DNA from: Burkholderia latens
GTDB lineage: Bacteria > Pseudomonadota > Gammaproteobacteria > Burkholderiales > Burkholderiaceae
Reading direction: 5' to 3'
DNA: 64,000 nt
Assembly (NCBI RefSeq): GCF_001718795.1
Contig: NZ_CP013437.1
Coordinates: 62,001-126,000, forward strand
Below the pieces are notes generated by a model. That model was not told where the DNA came from. It did no database searches and was given only the letters and a program-made list of their open reading frames with translations. How positions within the stretch are numbered: the stretch's first letter is position 1; every line of letters begins with the position of its first letter. Both the position numbers and the translations under genes were made by a program. This document shows positions 46,831 to 54,276 of the stretch, one piece after another.

Positions 46831-47003
46831 CCGTATCCGAGCGAATACGGGCGGCGCGTTGAGTGGCGATTTCCATGTGTTCAGTTCCCGATCGGGTACG
46901 GAGTTACATGGAAGTCGCTAAAATTGTCGCCCCGTTCCTGATCGGATACGAAACCGCGTTCGCGCGGGCGAGTTGTGCCATACTGTTTCCGGTCAGATAC
47001 GAA
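46831..47003 (+). promoter_or_regulatory. HipB operator-like site array upstream of hipBA
   Basis: Three direct 19-bp sites: GTTCCCGATCGGGTACGGA (46884-46902), GTTCCTGATCGGATACGAA (46934-46952) and GTTTCCGGTCAGATACGAA (46985-47003), spaced 50-51 bp. Neighbouring copies share 15-16 of 19 bases. A fourth, inverted relative is CCGTAT-N8-ATACGG at 46831-46850. The last site ends 14 bp before the hipB start. E. coli HipB binds TATCC/GGATA-containing operators, so autoregulation is a direct prediction. Confidence 0.7.
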
Positions 47004-47017
47004 GCACGGAGAACATC

Positions 47018-47302
47018 ATGTCGGAGCCGCTGTCCGTCGACACGATCGGCGCGCTCGCTCACCTCATCCGCGCGGCACGGCTTCAGCAGGGCTTTACGCG
47101 CGATGAACTGGCGAACGCAACCGGGCTGTCGCCGAAATTCATCAGCCAGGTGGAAGCCGGCAAGCCAACCGCCCAAATCGGCAAGGTCATGCTGCTGCTC
47201 GGCGAACTCGGCGTGCGGCTGTACGCGGAATCGTCGGTCGAGATTTCGGAGGCCACCGCGCTGAAGGCGGCGCAACGACGCAGGAGCAGCCATGGCGGCT
47301 AG
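47018..47302 (+). CDS. hipB: HipB-type antitoxin / transcriptional repressor
   Basis: 94 aa, with an XRE-type helix-turn-helix: LIRAARLQQGFTRDELANATGLSPKFISQVEAGKPTAQIGKVMLLLGELGV. The C-terminal arm is basic. By family it neutralises HipA and represses the operon by binding its promoter. GGAG 6 nt before ATG 47018 decides the start over the in-frame upstream Met. It overlaps hipA by 11 bp, which implies translational coupling. Repeated operator-like sites lie directly upstream. Confidence 0.9.
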   Translation: MSEPLSVDTIGALAHLIRAARLQQGFTRDELANATGLSPKFISQVEAGKPTAQIGKVMLLLGELGVRLYAESSVEISEATALKAAQRRRSSHGG

Positions 47303-48596
47303 AACGCTGATCGCGTCCGCGAACGGCGTGCGCATGGGCACGCTGACCGACGACAAAGGGGTCTGGTCGTTTGCATACGACCCGCAATGGCTCGCGTCGC
47401 CGGCAGCGTATCCGCTGTCGCCCGCCTTCGCGCTGCGGGCAGAGCCGCTTACCGACTCGTCGACCGATCGCCCGGTGCAGTGGTTCTTCGACAACCTGCT
47501 GCCCGAGGAAGGCATGCGCACGTCGCTCGCGCGCGAGGCGAGGGTCGATGCCGCCGATGCGTGGGGCTTGCTCGCGTACTTCGGCCGCGAATCGGCCGGC
47601 GCGTTGACGCTGCTGGCGGAAGGCGAGCACGAAGCGCCGGGCGGCCTGCAGCCGCTGGCGCTCGACGAACTCGAACGGCGGATCCGGGCGATGCCCGAGC
47701 GCGCGCTGACGGCGACCGCGCCCAAGCGCATGTCGGCCGCGGGCGCGCAGCAGAAGCTGCTGCTGGTGCTGCGCGGCGACGCGCCGGACTACGCGCTGTA
47801 CGAGCCGGTCGGCAGCGAGCCGTCGATGCACCTGCTGAAGCCGGACATGCGCGCGGCAGGCTACCCGCATTCGGCGATCAACGAGTTCTTCTGCATGACG
47901 CTCGCGAAGAAGATGGGGCTCGACGTGCCGGACGTGCACTTCCTGCGTGCGCCGTCCGCGTGTTACGTGATCGACCGGTTCGATCGCAACGTCGCGTCGG
48001 AACCCGCGGCCCGCCTTCATACGATCGACGCGATGCAACTGCTCAACTACGACCGCGGCTTCAAGTACCAGCGCGCGAACGCGCAGGAACTCGCGCGCGC
48101 GATCGAGCGCACGAGCACGCGTGCGCTCGCGCGTCTGGCGGTGTTCCGCTGGACCGTGTTCAACGTGGTGGTCGGCAACGCCGACGCGCATCTGAAGAAC
48201 CTGTCGTTCTTCGTCGATGCGCGCGGTTACCGGCTCGCGCCGTTCTACGACATCGTCAGCACGGTCGTGTATCACACGCCGACACACCGGCCCGATCACC
48301 GCGGCGATCACTGGCCGCACTGCGAACTGACGATGCCGCTCGGGAATGCGACGCGGTTTGCCGATATCGACGTGAATGCGCTCGTTGCATTCGGCCAGGC
48401 GCTCGGGCTCAGGGAGAAGGCGGCCATCAGCGAATTGCAGCGCTTTCTCGAGCCGCTCGATCGTCACGTCGACCAGACGCTCGATGAAGTGCGACACATC
48501 GCGCATCCGGACGCCGGGGAAATGCGGTTGCTGAATTCGATCGTCGCGATGCCGATCGCGGAAATGGGGCGCGCTCTGCGAACGACGCGGGGGTGA
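47292..48596 (+). CDS. hipA: HipA-type serine/threonine kinase toxin
   Basis: 434 aa. It contains the HipA N-terminal beta-domain (FDNLLPEEGMRTSLARE), the P-loop-like region SAAGAQQKLLLVL, and the catalytic loop VVGNADAHLKNLSF with an Asp and the metal ligands, followed by YDIVS. In E. coli HipA phosphorylates glutamyl-tRNA synthetase and causes growth arrest and persistence. All kinase motifs appear intact. Length is normal. The ATG at 47292 lies inside the end of hipB. The region downstream holds a decayed HlyD-like gene, so the module borders genomic debris. Confidence 0.92.
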   Translation: MAARTLIASANGVRMGTLTDDKGVWSFAYDPQWLASPAAYPLSPAFALRAEPLTDSSTDRPVQWFFDNLLPEEGMRTSLAREARVDAADAWGLLAYFGRESAGALTLLAEGEHEAPGGLQPLALDELERRIRAMPERALTATAPKRMSAAGAQQKLLLVLRGDAPDYALYEPVGSEPSMHLLKPDMRAAGYPHSAINEFFCMTLAKKMGLDVPDVHFLRAPSACYVIDRFDRNVASEPAARLHTIDAMQLLNYDRGFKYQRANAQELARAIERTSTRALARLAVFRWTVFNVVVGNADAHLKNLSFFVDARGYRLAPFYDIVSTVVYHTPTHRPDHRGDHWPHCELTMPLGNATRFADIDVNALVAFGQALGLREKAAISELQRFLEPLDRHVDQTLDEVRHIAHPDAGEMRLLNSIVAMPIAEMGRALRTTRG

Positions 48597-48599
48597 CCG

Positions 48600-49135
48600 G
48601 CGATGCGCGGGGCAATTCAAGGGAAACGCAAGGCCGTGACCGACGGGCAACGCGTGGCTCGTGGGGACGGTTCTCTATACGAAGTCGACCGAACTGCGGA
48701 GTTCTGCCCAGGGGCCGCAGCCGGGCTGCGCGGATCGAGCGAGCTCGCCAACGCAAGTCGTCCCTGCTGCAGGAGATTGACAAGACCCGTGCGCTGCAGC
48801 GGGACGAACGCGAAACGCCGCAGGCGAGGCTAGTGAGCCTGAGCGCCGAGTTGGCGCGTCTTGATGACGAACTTGCCAGCCAGCGAGAGCGCGAGCGCGT
48901 GTCGATCGCTGCAGTTGGCGCTGCACGCTACCGCCGTCTGCTTGCACTGGACTACATTTCGACGGACCGGCTCCAGCAACGGCAGGCCGATCAATTTGGC
49001 CAACAGTCGAAGCTGCTTGGCTTGCAACGCGACCGCAGGACCATTTCGCAGGCGCTCAAAGAAGCAGGAAATGGACTTTCCGGGCTCGCGCTCGGGCATC
49101 AGAACCCGCTGTCGCAGACTAGGCGGAGAACCTGA
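48600..49135 (+). pseudogene. HlyD-like (CvaA-type) adaptor fragment, frameshifted
   Basis: Starts mid-protein: VTDGQRVARGDGSLYEVDRT in one frame (about 48635-48700). It then continues in another frame as RKSSLLQEIDKTRALQRDE ... SLSAELARLDDELASQRERERV ... RRLLALDYISTDRLQQRQADQ ... GLSGLALGHQNPLSQ. This is the coiled-coil hairpin of a bacteriocin-type (CvaA/RaxA) membrane fusion protein. Both ends and the TM helix are missing and a frameshift lies near 48700. No transporter partner is nearby. Confidence 0.75.
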
Positions 49136-49262
49136 TGGGGCAAATCCGTCTACGCAATGCATTCGCATTACGCTCATCGGGATAAGTATTCTTATCAGAA
49201 TAGCTCTATTGACGAACGAAACTCGGGCGCACCGAACAACGCCGCACGGCAACCGGCGCGCG

Positions 49263-49475
49263 TCATCGCCCGATCGGCAGCCCCGTCGGCTCGATCCATC
49301 CGAGCTTGTACGCGATCAGCAGCGACAGGAACAGCGTGATGGACAGCCCGACGCGCGCGGCGAGCGACCATGCCATCCGCTTGCTCTTGCCGCGGTCGTG
49401 GTTCATGAAATACAGCGCGAAAATGAGGCTTCCGATGATCAGCACGAAAGCCCCGGAAACCAGCACAATCTTCAT
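49263..49475 (-). CDS. Twin-transmembrane protein (DUF2909 family)
   Basis: 70 aa. Two hydrophobic helices (LVSGAFVLIIGSLIFALYFM and LSITLFLSLLIAYKLGWI) flank a short basic loop (RGKSKRMAWSLAAR). The ending WIEPTGL is typical of DUF2909, a small inner-membrane family often found near cytochrome oxidase genes in beta-proteobacteria. No oxidase gene is seen here. The start overlaps the stop of the 116-aa gene by four bases (ATGA). Confidence 0.85.
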   Translation of the reverse strand: MKIVLVSGAFVLIIGSLIFALYFMNHDRGKSKRMAWSLAARVGLSITLFLSLLIAYKLGWIEPTGLPIGR

Positions 49476-49822
49476 CGTTGATGCTCCTTGAGGCCCGCAT
49501 CGGCCCTCAGCAGTTCGGCGAGCTGGCGCCGCTCGGCAGCAACGTCGGCGACGCCGGTGGCCGGCCAGTCGAGCGCGACGCCATTGCCAAGCGAATCGCG
49601 CACGAGCGTCTGGTAACGCCGGTCGCTGATGCGCCCTTCGTCCATCGCGTCCGCGATCTCATGTCGGAACGGTAGCGGAAAGCTCGCGTATCCGCGCGAC
49701 AGCGCCGCATATTGGCGCGCGTCGATTTCCTTCGACGACGGCACGACCGCCCACACGACGACGGCAACGATGGCTGCGAACGGGATCGCCGTATAACGGA
49801 GGACGAACTTGATCGGGGTCAT
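49472..49822 (-). CDS. Unknown 116-aa membrane-anchored protein
   Basis: One N-terminal helix (VLRYTAIPFAAIVAVVVWAVV, about 7-28) is followed by a soluble, mainly helical domain (KEIDARQYAALSRGYASFPLPFRHEIADAMDEGRISDRRYQTLVRD). It is probably anchored in the inner membrane with the domain outside. I do not recognise the family. It is translationally coupled to the DUF2909 gene and its upstream region carries two palindromes. ATG 49822 is preferred over the Arg/Cys-rich extension. Confidence 0.7.
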   Translation of the reverse strand: MTPIKFVLRYTAIPFAAIVAVVVWAVVPSSKEIDARQYAALSRGYASFPLPFRHEIADAMDEGRISDRRYQTLVRDSLGNGVALDWPATGVADVAAERRQLAELLRADAGLKEHQR

Positions 49823-49947
49823 GGCATGGATATCGACGTGGTGGCGTACTGACGACGAACAGGCGCCGTATTGAACCGGAAGCAGCCGGCAACCGGTTGC
49901 GCGGGCAATGCCGCGAACCGCGACAGCGGGCTCCGGCGGCATGGGCG

Positions 49948-50001
49948 ATATTGTACTCAAAGCACAATATGGCTAACAGCGCATGATAATGGCATTATCA
50001 T
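49948..50001. promoter_or_regulatory. Two palindromes between the DUF2909 operon and the YoaK-like gene
   Basis: ATATTGT-N9-ACAATAT at 49948-49970 and ATGATAAT-GGC-ATTATCAT at 49983-50001, both perfect in their arms and only 12 bp apart. They lie in the divergent interval, AT-rich against a GC-rich background. They look like dimeric repressor sites (MarR- or Fur/Zur-like geometry) for one or both promoters. Confidence 0.6.
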
Positions 50002-50164
50002 GATTCACGGCCAGCAAGCTGCCCGGCCTCTTTGGCCCTTTTTGACGTCTTTGGGTCTATTTGCCGCCGGCCCGGATGCGGCCGCCAGACACGAGCGTCT
50101 GCCGCCCTGCCCGCGCGGGTAGTTCACCGATCCGGCGATTGAGCGAAACCGAAAGCGAAACCTT

Positions 50165-50920
50165 ATGCCAGCGCAGTACTTTCGAAGCCTGACCGGAAAA
50201 CACCGCAGCGCAACCGCGAATCGTCAGCTCGGCTTTTCGCTCGCCTTCGTCGCCGGCGCGGCCAACGCCGGCGGCTTCCTCGCGGTCCGGCAATACACGT
50301 CGCACATGAGCGGCATCGTATCGGCAATCGCCGACCAGACGGCGCTCGGCGACATCCCGCTCGCGCTGGCCGGCGTCAGTTCGCTCGCGTCGTTCCTCGT
50401 GGGCGCCAGCTGCTCGGCAATCCTCGTCAACTGGGGGCGCCGGCGCGGGCTGCACAGCCAGTTCGTGCTGCCGCTGCTGGTGGAAGCGGTGCTGCTGCTC
50501 CTGTTCGGTCTGCTCGGCAGCCACCTCGCACTGTGGGAGACGTTCTTCGTGCCGGTCACGGTCACGCTGCTGTGCTTCATCATGGGGTTGCAGAATGCGA
50601 CGATCACGAAGCTGTCGGGCGCGGAAATCCGCACGACGCACGTGACGGGCATCGTCACCGACCTCGGCATCGAGCTGGGCAAGTTGTTCTATTGGAACCG
50701 GACGGCCCTCGACGTGGACGCGCACGCAGTGATCGCCAATCGTTCGAAATTGCGGATTCACGCGACGATGCTCGCGTCGTTCTTCGTCGGCGGGCTCGCC
50801 GGAGCGATCGGCTTCAAGCATGTCGGCTATGTGTCGACCGTACCGCTCGCCGCCGTGCTGGTAATGCTCGCCGCCATGCCCGTGATCGACGACGTGCTCG
50901 CGTGGCTCGAACGGCGTTAG
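50165..50920 (+). CDS. YoaK-family (DUF1275) membrane protein
   Basis: 251 aa. About six hydrophobic helices with the DUF1275 landmarks: FVAGAANAGGFLAV at the start, YTSHMSGIVS, MGLQNATITKLSGAEIRTTHVTGIVTDLG in the middle and GGLAGAIGFKHVGY near the end. Function is unproven in the family; some members are near transport or stress genes. The ribosome site is weak (GAAAG). It probably shares a control region with the divergent DUF2909 operon. Confidence 0.9.
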   Translation: MPAQYFRSLTGKHRSATANRQLGFSLAFVAGAANAGGFLAVRQYTSHMSGIVSAIADQTALGDIPLALAGVSSLASFLVGASCSAILVNWGRRRGLHSQFVLPLLVEAVLLLLFGLLGSHLALWETFFVPVTVTLLCFIMGLQNATITKLSGAEIRTTHVTGIVTDLGIELGKLFYWNRTALDVDAHAVIANRSKLRIHATMLASFFVGGLAGAIGFKHVGYVSTVPLAAVLVMLAAMPVIDDVLAWLERR

Positions 50921-50968
50921 TGAGCCCGCACCCTTGTCGCCGCGACGCTGCGCCGAAAGCCGATGAAT

Positions 50969-50974
50969 TATAAT
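50969..50974 (+). promoter_or_regulatory. -10 element (TATAAT) upstream of the RHH gene
   Basis: Consensus TATAAT inside an AT-rich run, 32 bp before the ATG of the ribbon-helix-helix gene. The -35 region is not obvious. Confidence 0.45.
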
Positions 50975-51006
50975 TTGATTAACATATCGACCCACCCCGC
51001 CTGACG

Positions 51007-51192
51007 ATGGAAACCAAAACCGCCCGCCTCACCGTTCTGATCGATCCCGCGAAGAAAGAAGCGTTCGAAATGCTGTGCGCGGAGCAGGATCTCACGCCGT
51101 CGCAAGTCGTGCGTCAATTGATCCGCGAATATCTCGACAAGCACGGCGTCACGTACAAGACGAAGAGCGCGCTCGGCAAGCGGGTGAGGTAA
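51007..51192 (+). CDS. Ribbon-helix-helix (CopG/Arc-type) DNA-binding protein
   Basis: 61 aa. ARLTVLIDPAKKEAFEMLCAEQDLTPSQVVRQLIREYLDKHG is a complete RHH fold: a beta-strand with alternating residues and two helices. Such proteins bind DNA as dimers, commonly as antitoxins or plasmid-type repressors. No toxin-like gene is adjacent on either side, so it is more likely a stand-alone regulator. The tail TYKTKSALGKRVR is basic. Confidence 0.85.
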   Translation: METKTARLTVLIDPAKKEAFEMLCAEQDLTPSQVVRQLIREYLDKHGVTYKTKSALGKRVR

Positions 51193-51226
51193 CGGTTCGG
51201 ACAAGCGCGGGCGCGCACCGGCGCCG

Positions 51227-52063
51227 TCATGCGCATATTTCCCATCGGGGATGTTCACGCGTGCGCCAGACCAGCCGCGCGGGATCGATGCACTCCCCTG
51301 CCTTCATGCGGCGGGCCGTCGACGCGAGTTTGAGCTCGCCGGCCGACGCGAACCCGAGCGCACGCTCGAGCAGGATGCGCAGCGGCGGCAAAGGATTGCC
51401 GTTTTTCCACGCGAACGCGATGAAGTTGTTGTCGTCGCCGCACGGCACGAGCGCATAGGAATCGTCGAACACCGCGTGCAGCTGTTCGAGATGACGCTGC
51501 AGCGCCGGATCGTCGTCCATGAAATTGATCGCGAGCACGCCCGTCTCGCTCAACCGTGCACGGCACGCGTCGAGGAACGCGGTGCCCGTGCAGCGACCCG
51601 GCGTGCCGTCGGCAACAAACGCGTCGTGCAGAATCACGTCCGCCCGCACCGCCGGGGTTGCGACGTAGTCCGCGCCGTCCGCGCACACCACCGCGAACCG
51701 CGCGTCGTCCTGCGGAATCCGGAACACGTCGCGCAGCGCGATCACGTCCGGGTTGATTTCGACCGCGTCGATCGCGGTGTCCGGCAGGTGCCGATAGCAG
51801 TACTTCGCGAGCGATCCGCCGCCGAGCCCGATCATGCAGATGCGCGACGGCGCCGGCTGCAGCAGCAGGAAACCCATCATCACGCGCGTGTAGCCGAGTT
51901 CGAGCCGCACCGGATCCTTCCGCGACATGAAGCTCTGCGTGCCGAGGTGATCGAAATGCAACGACACCGCGTGCTTTGTCTCGAGCACGAACGGACGGCC
52001 GTCGTTCATCGGCGTCGCCAGGAAACGCAGGAATGCATCATACGATGTTCGATCCTCGCTCAT
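51227..52063 (-). CDS. Spermidine synthase-like / methyltransferase-fold protein
   Basis: 278 aa. It has a Rossmann methyltransferase core: RICMIGLGGGSLAKYCYRHLPDTAIDAVEINPDVI (motif I and acidic end of beta-2), VVCADGADYV, and DVILHDAFVADGTP, where polyamine synthases have the catalytic Asp. The preceding LGYTRVMMGFLL matches the substrate-loop region of bacterial SpeE-like proteins. True spermidine synthase activity is not certain; many such homologues are of unknown function. The start ATG at 52063 has no strong ribosome site. Confidence 0.85.
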   Translation of the reverse strand: MSEDRTSYDAFLRFLATPMNDGRPFVLETKHAVSLHFDHLGTQSFMSRKDPVRLELGYTRVMMGFLLLQPAPSRICMIGLGGGSLAKYCYRHLPDTAIDAVEINPDVIALRDVFRIPQDDARFAVVCADGADYVATPAVRADVILHDAFVADGTPGRCTGTAFLDACRARLSETGVLAINFMDDDPALQRHLEQLHAVFDDSYALVPCGDDNNFIAFAWKNGNPLPPLRILLERALGFASAGELKLASTARRMKAGECIDPARLVWRTREHPRWEICA

Positions 52064-52105
52064 GTTCGGCAGCCCGGTCGATCGGAAAGTCAGTGGAACC
52101 GCGCG

Positions 52106-52456
52106 TCAGACCTTCTTCAGGTAGCAGGCCTTCAGCATGAAGCCGCCCTGGTCGGTCTTGCAATCGACTTCATGATCGCCGCCGACGAGTCGGATGCTCT
52201 TGACCTTCGTGCCCATCTTCAACGTGATCGACGAGCCCTTCACGCGCAGGTCCTTGATCAGCACGACCGAATCGCCGTCCGCCAGCACGTTGCCGTTCGC
52301 GTCCTTCACGACGTCGCCCGCCGGTTCCTCGCCCGCTTCGGCGCCGGCCGACCATTCATGGCCGCAGTCCGCACACACGGTGAGCGTGCCGTCCGGGTAG
52401 GTGTTTTCCATCGCGCATTGCGGGCAGGCGGGGGCGGCGTTCATTGCAGCATCCAT
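52106..52456 (-). CDS. YjdM/PhnA-type zinc-ribbon protein
   Basis: 116 aa. The N-terminal zinc ribbon has two CxxC pairs (CPQCAMENTYPDG and CADCGHEW). The C-terminal PhnA domain (VKDANGNVLADGDSVVLIKDLRVKGSSITLKMGTKVKSIRLV) is an SH3-like barrel ending KACYLKKV. Once named alkylphosphonate uptake protein; the real role is unclear. ATG 52456 and ATG 52444 are both possible; the conserved part starts at the second. A divergent promoter region with the HPr-like cluster lies upstream. Confidence 0.92.
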   Translation of the reverse strand: MDAAMNAAPACPQCAMENTYPDGTLTVCADCGHEWSAGAEAGEEPAGDVVKDANGNVLADGDSVVLIKDLRVKGSSITLKMGTKVKSIRLVGGDHEVDCKTDQGGFMLKACYLKKV

Positions 52457-52569
52457 TCGGTGGGGGTTCAGGTCAATCGATAAAAAAATGCCGGGCGCGC
52501 CAGCGCGTCGCCCGGACCGCGTGTCGCGCGCCCCGTCGGGGTTCCCCCGGGCCGCGCGTCATGCACACG

Positions 52570-52612
52570 GCATTATAATGCAATACACATAATGTTGCCG
52601 CCGTATTATAAT
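52570..52612. promoter_or_regulatory. Overlapping divergent promoters
   Basis: Rightward: TACACA (52584-52589), 17-bp spacer, TATAAT (52607-52612). Leftward, the palindrome GCATTATAATGC (52570-52581) supplies a TATAAT on the minus strand for the yjdM gene. The two AT-rich boxes share ATTATAAT and could also be operator half-sites. Confidence 0.55.
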
Positions 52613-52667
52613 TGCGCACTTTCGATGGTTCGCCGGACTTGACGGCGGTTTCGTTGAGGATGTCGAC

Positions 52668-52802
52668 ATGTTCGAGCTGAATAAAGCGCTGGCGGCGTGC
52701 GACCACCGTGCTGCACGCCGCCAGCGCGCCGCCCGGCGCGCGCTCCCGGCAGGCCGGTTGTCTGCCGCGGATCGCCGTTCCAGCGACTTTCCACGAGACT
52801 GA
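52668..52802 (+). CDS. Candidate small Arg-rich protein (44 aa)
   Basis: A frame with GAGG 8 nt before the ATG, about 50 bp after a consensus-like promoter. The protein begins MFELNKALAACDHRAARRQR and stays Arg/Ala-rich to the stop 8 bp before the HPr-like GTG. Codons 7-20 form a 15-bp hairpin. It may be a real small protein, or a leader peptide whose translation opens or closes the hairpin ahead of the next gene. Confidence 0.4.
   Translation: MFELNKALAACDHRAARRQRAARRALPAGRLSAADRRSSDFPRD
52686..52727. other. 15-bp perfect inverted repeat (strong hairpin)
   Basis: GCGCTGGCGGCGTGC at 52686-52700 pairs perfectly with GCACGCCGCCAGCGC at 52713-52727 around a 12-nt loop. On the minus strand it is followed by TTTATT. 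It sits in the leader of the HPr-like gene, so attenuation or mRNA stabilisation is more likely than simple termination. Confidence 0.7.
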
Positions 52803-52810
52803 TCCGCATC

Positions 52811-53074
52811 GTGGCAACCGTCGTCTACGTTGAAATCGGCCGCGCATGGAACCGCAGCCGCGCAAGCGCGGCCCGCGATGCGCTCGTCGCGGCGGCGCGC
52901 CGCTTCGAAAGCGACATCCTGCTGCACGCGAACGGCCTCAGCGGCAGCGCGAAAGACCCGAGCGCCGTCGCGGCGCTGCAGTTGCACGGCGGCACGTCCG
53001 CGCAGATGCTCGCCGCCGGCCCTGACGAAGGCAGCGCGCTCCAGGCGCTATTGCCGTTGCTGCAAGCGGGCTGA
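52811..53074 (+). CDS. HPr-like protein lacking the phospho-histidine
   Basis: 87 aa from the GTG at 52811. The sequence follows the PTS HPr fold: strand ATVVYVEIG, helix SAARDALVAAARRFESDILL, then NGLSGSAKDPSAVAALQLHGG and GPDEGSALQALLPLLQ. In catalytic HPr the first loop reads LGLHARAS with the phosphorylated His; here it is RAWNRSRAS, with no His in the first 30 residues, and the regulatory Ser46 region is SAKDPS. It therefore cannot carry phosphate from EI and is probably a regulatory or degenerate paralogue. It follows a candidate small ORF and a strong hairpin. Confidence 0.7.
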   Translation: MATVVYVEIGRAWNRSRASAARDALVAAARRFESDILLHANGLSGSAKDPSAVAALQLHGGTSAQMLAAGPDEGSALQALLPLLQAG

Positions 53075-53139
53075 CGCTACGTCGCCCGATCCCGCGGTCT
53101 CGTGCCGTTCACCCTGAATCACCACTCCCGGAGGAAGCA

Positions 53140-53361
53140 ATGAACGACAACGTCACGCCCAACACTCCCAATCTGTCGGCCTCCGCGATCTGGGCGCTCG
53201 AGCGGCTCGCCGACGTGCGCTACGGCCGTGACGCGCCGGCGCTCGGCTGGTCGGTCCAGCAGGAACTCGTCGGCGCGGGCTTCGTCAGCCATGCGGGGAA
53301 CGGCCGCTCCGGCGCGTCGATCACCGCGCACGGGCGCAGTTTCCTCAAGAGCCGCAAGTAA
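53140..53361 (+). CDS. Unknown 73-aa protein
   Basis: Soluble, not recognised. ASAIWALERLADVRYGRD and VQQELVGAGFVSHAGNGRSGASITAHGRSFLKSRK suggest two helices and a small beta-wing, reminiscent of a compact winged-helix but too short to call. GGAGGAAGCA immediately before ATG gives a very good ribosome site. It lies 65 bp after the HPr-like gene on the same strand. Confidence 0.65.
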   Translation: MNDNVTPNTPNLSASAIWALERLADVRYGRDAPALGWSVQQELVGAGFVSHAGNGRSGASITAHGRSFLKSRK

Positions 53362-53683
53362 CGGCGTAGCAACACTGTCGCGATACCGCGTGGCACGAAG
53401 CACGCGGCCGTGTCAGATGCTTTCAGGACGCACGCCGTCGCCAGCCGGACGTGCGCGCATTGTTTGGCAGCGTGCGCGCAAGCAGCGCCGAATCGGGCAA
53501 GCGCACACGCGACCGTTCGGGCCATTCGATTTCCAGCGTCGTGTCGGCGCCGGCCACCGGTGCGCGCCCGATCCCCCGCTGCACGCGGGGCTTTGCGGCC
53601 GCACCGCGATTTCCGCGGTATCGTACGGCACCCTTGGGCGGCGCCGCGCGCCGCATTCGTCACCCTTCCCGATGGAGCGCCCG
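53362..53683. other. Intergenic stretch, no gene recognised
   Basis: 322 bp between the 73-aa gene and the GNAT gene. No convincing frame, terminator or promoter was identified. Confidence 0.4.
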
Positions 53684-54244
53684 ATGTCCTCCCGCGCACT
53701 GCCGCCCGTCACGTCCCCGCCGGTGCTCGACACCCCGCGTCTGATTCTCGAAGGCCATCCGCTCGGCGGCTTCGATGCGCTCGCCGCGATGTGGGCCGAG
53801 CCGACCGTCGTCGCGCACATCCTTAACGGCAAACCGTCCGCGCCGCGCGAATCGTGGATGCGCATGCTCGCGTATCGCGGGCTATGGCCGCTGCTCGGCT
53901 ACGGCTACTGGGCGATCCGCGAGAAGGCGTCGGGCCGCTATGTCGGCGACCTCGGTTTCGCCGACTTCCACCGCGCAGTCGAGCCGTCGATTCGCGGCGT
54001 GCCGGAAGCCGGCTGGGCACTCGCAACCTGGGCGCACGGCAAAGGCTATGCGACCGAGGCGCTGTCGCGCGCACTCGACTGGCTCGATGCGCAGAACCGG
54101 TTCGAGCGCAGCGTGTGCCTGATCGCGCCGACCAACGTCGCGTCGATTCGCGTCGCGGAAAAGGCCGGCTATGCGGATCCCGTACACGTTCGCTTCAACG
54201 ACGCCGATTCGCTGCTGTTTTCTCGCGCGTGCCGGACGGCGTGA
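53684..54244 (+). CDS. GNAT acetyltransferase (RimJ/RimL-like)
   Basis: 186 aa. DTPRLILEGHPLGGFDALAAMWAEPTVV is the typical RimJ/RimL lead; YWAIREKASGRYVGDLGFADF follows. The acetyl-CoA-binding segment is WAHGKGYATEALSRALDWL, and NVASIRVAEKAGY is the C-terminal signature. It acetylates an amino group on a protein or small molecule; substrate unknown. GGAG 6 nt upstream favours the ATG at 53684 over 53672. It is convergent with the NodT gene, 32 bp apart. Confidence 0.92.
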   Translation: MSSRALPPVTSPPVLDTPRLILEGHPLGGFDALAAMWAEPTVVAHILNGKPSAPRESWMRMLAYRGLWPLLGYGYWAIREKASGRYVGDLGFADFHRAVEPSIRGVPEAGWALATWAHGKGYATEALSRALDWLDAQNRFERSVCLIAPTNVASIRVAEKAGYADPVHVRFNDADSLLFSRACRTA

Positions 54245-54276
54245 TCGTTCCGGCAGCGCCCGCGGCCTTACGATCG

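Noticed and set aside
51007..51192. RHH protein as antitoxin of a toxin-antitoxin pair
   Set aside because: No small toxin-like gene overlaps or follows on the same strand; the next gene is a convergent spermidine-synthase-like protein.
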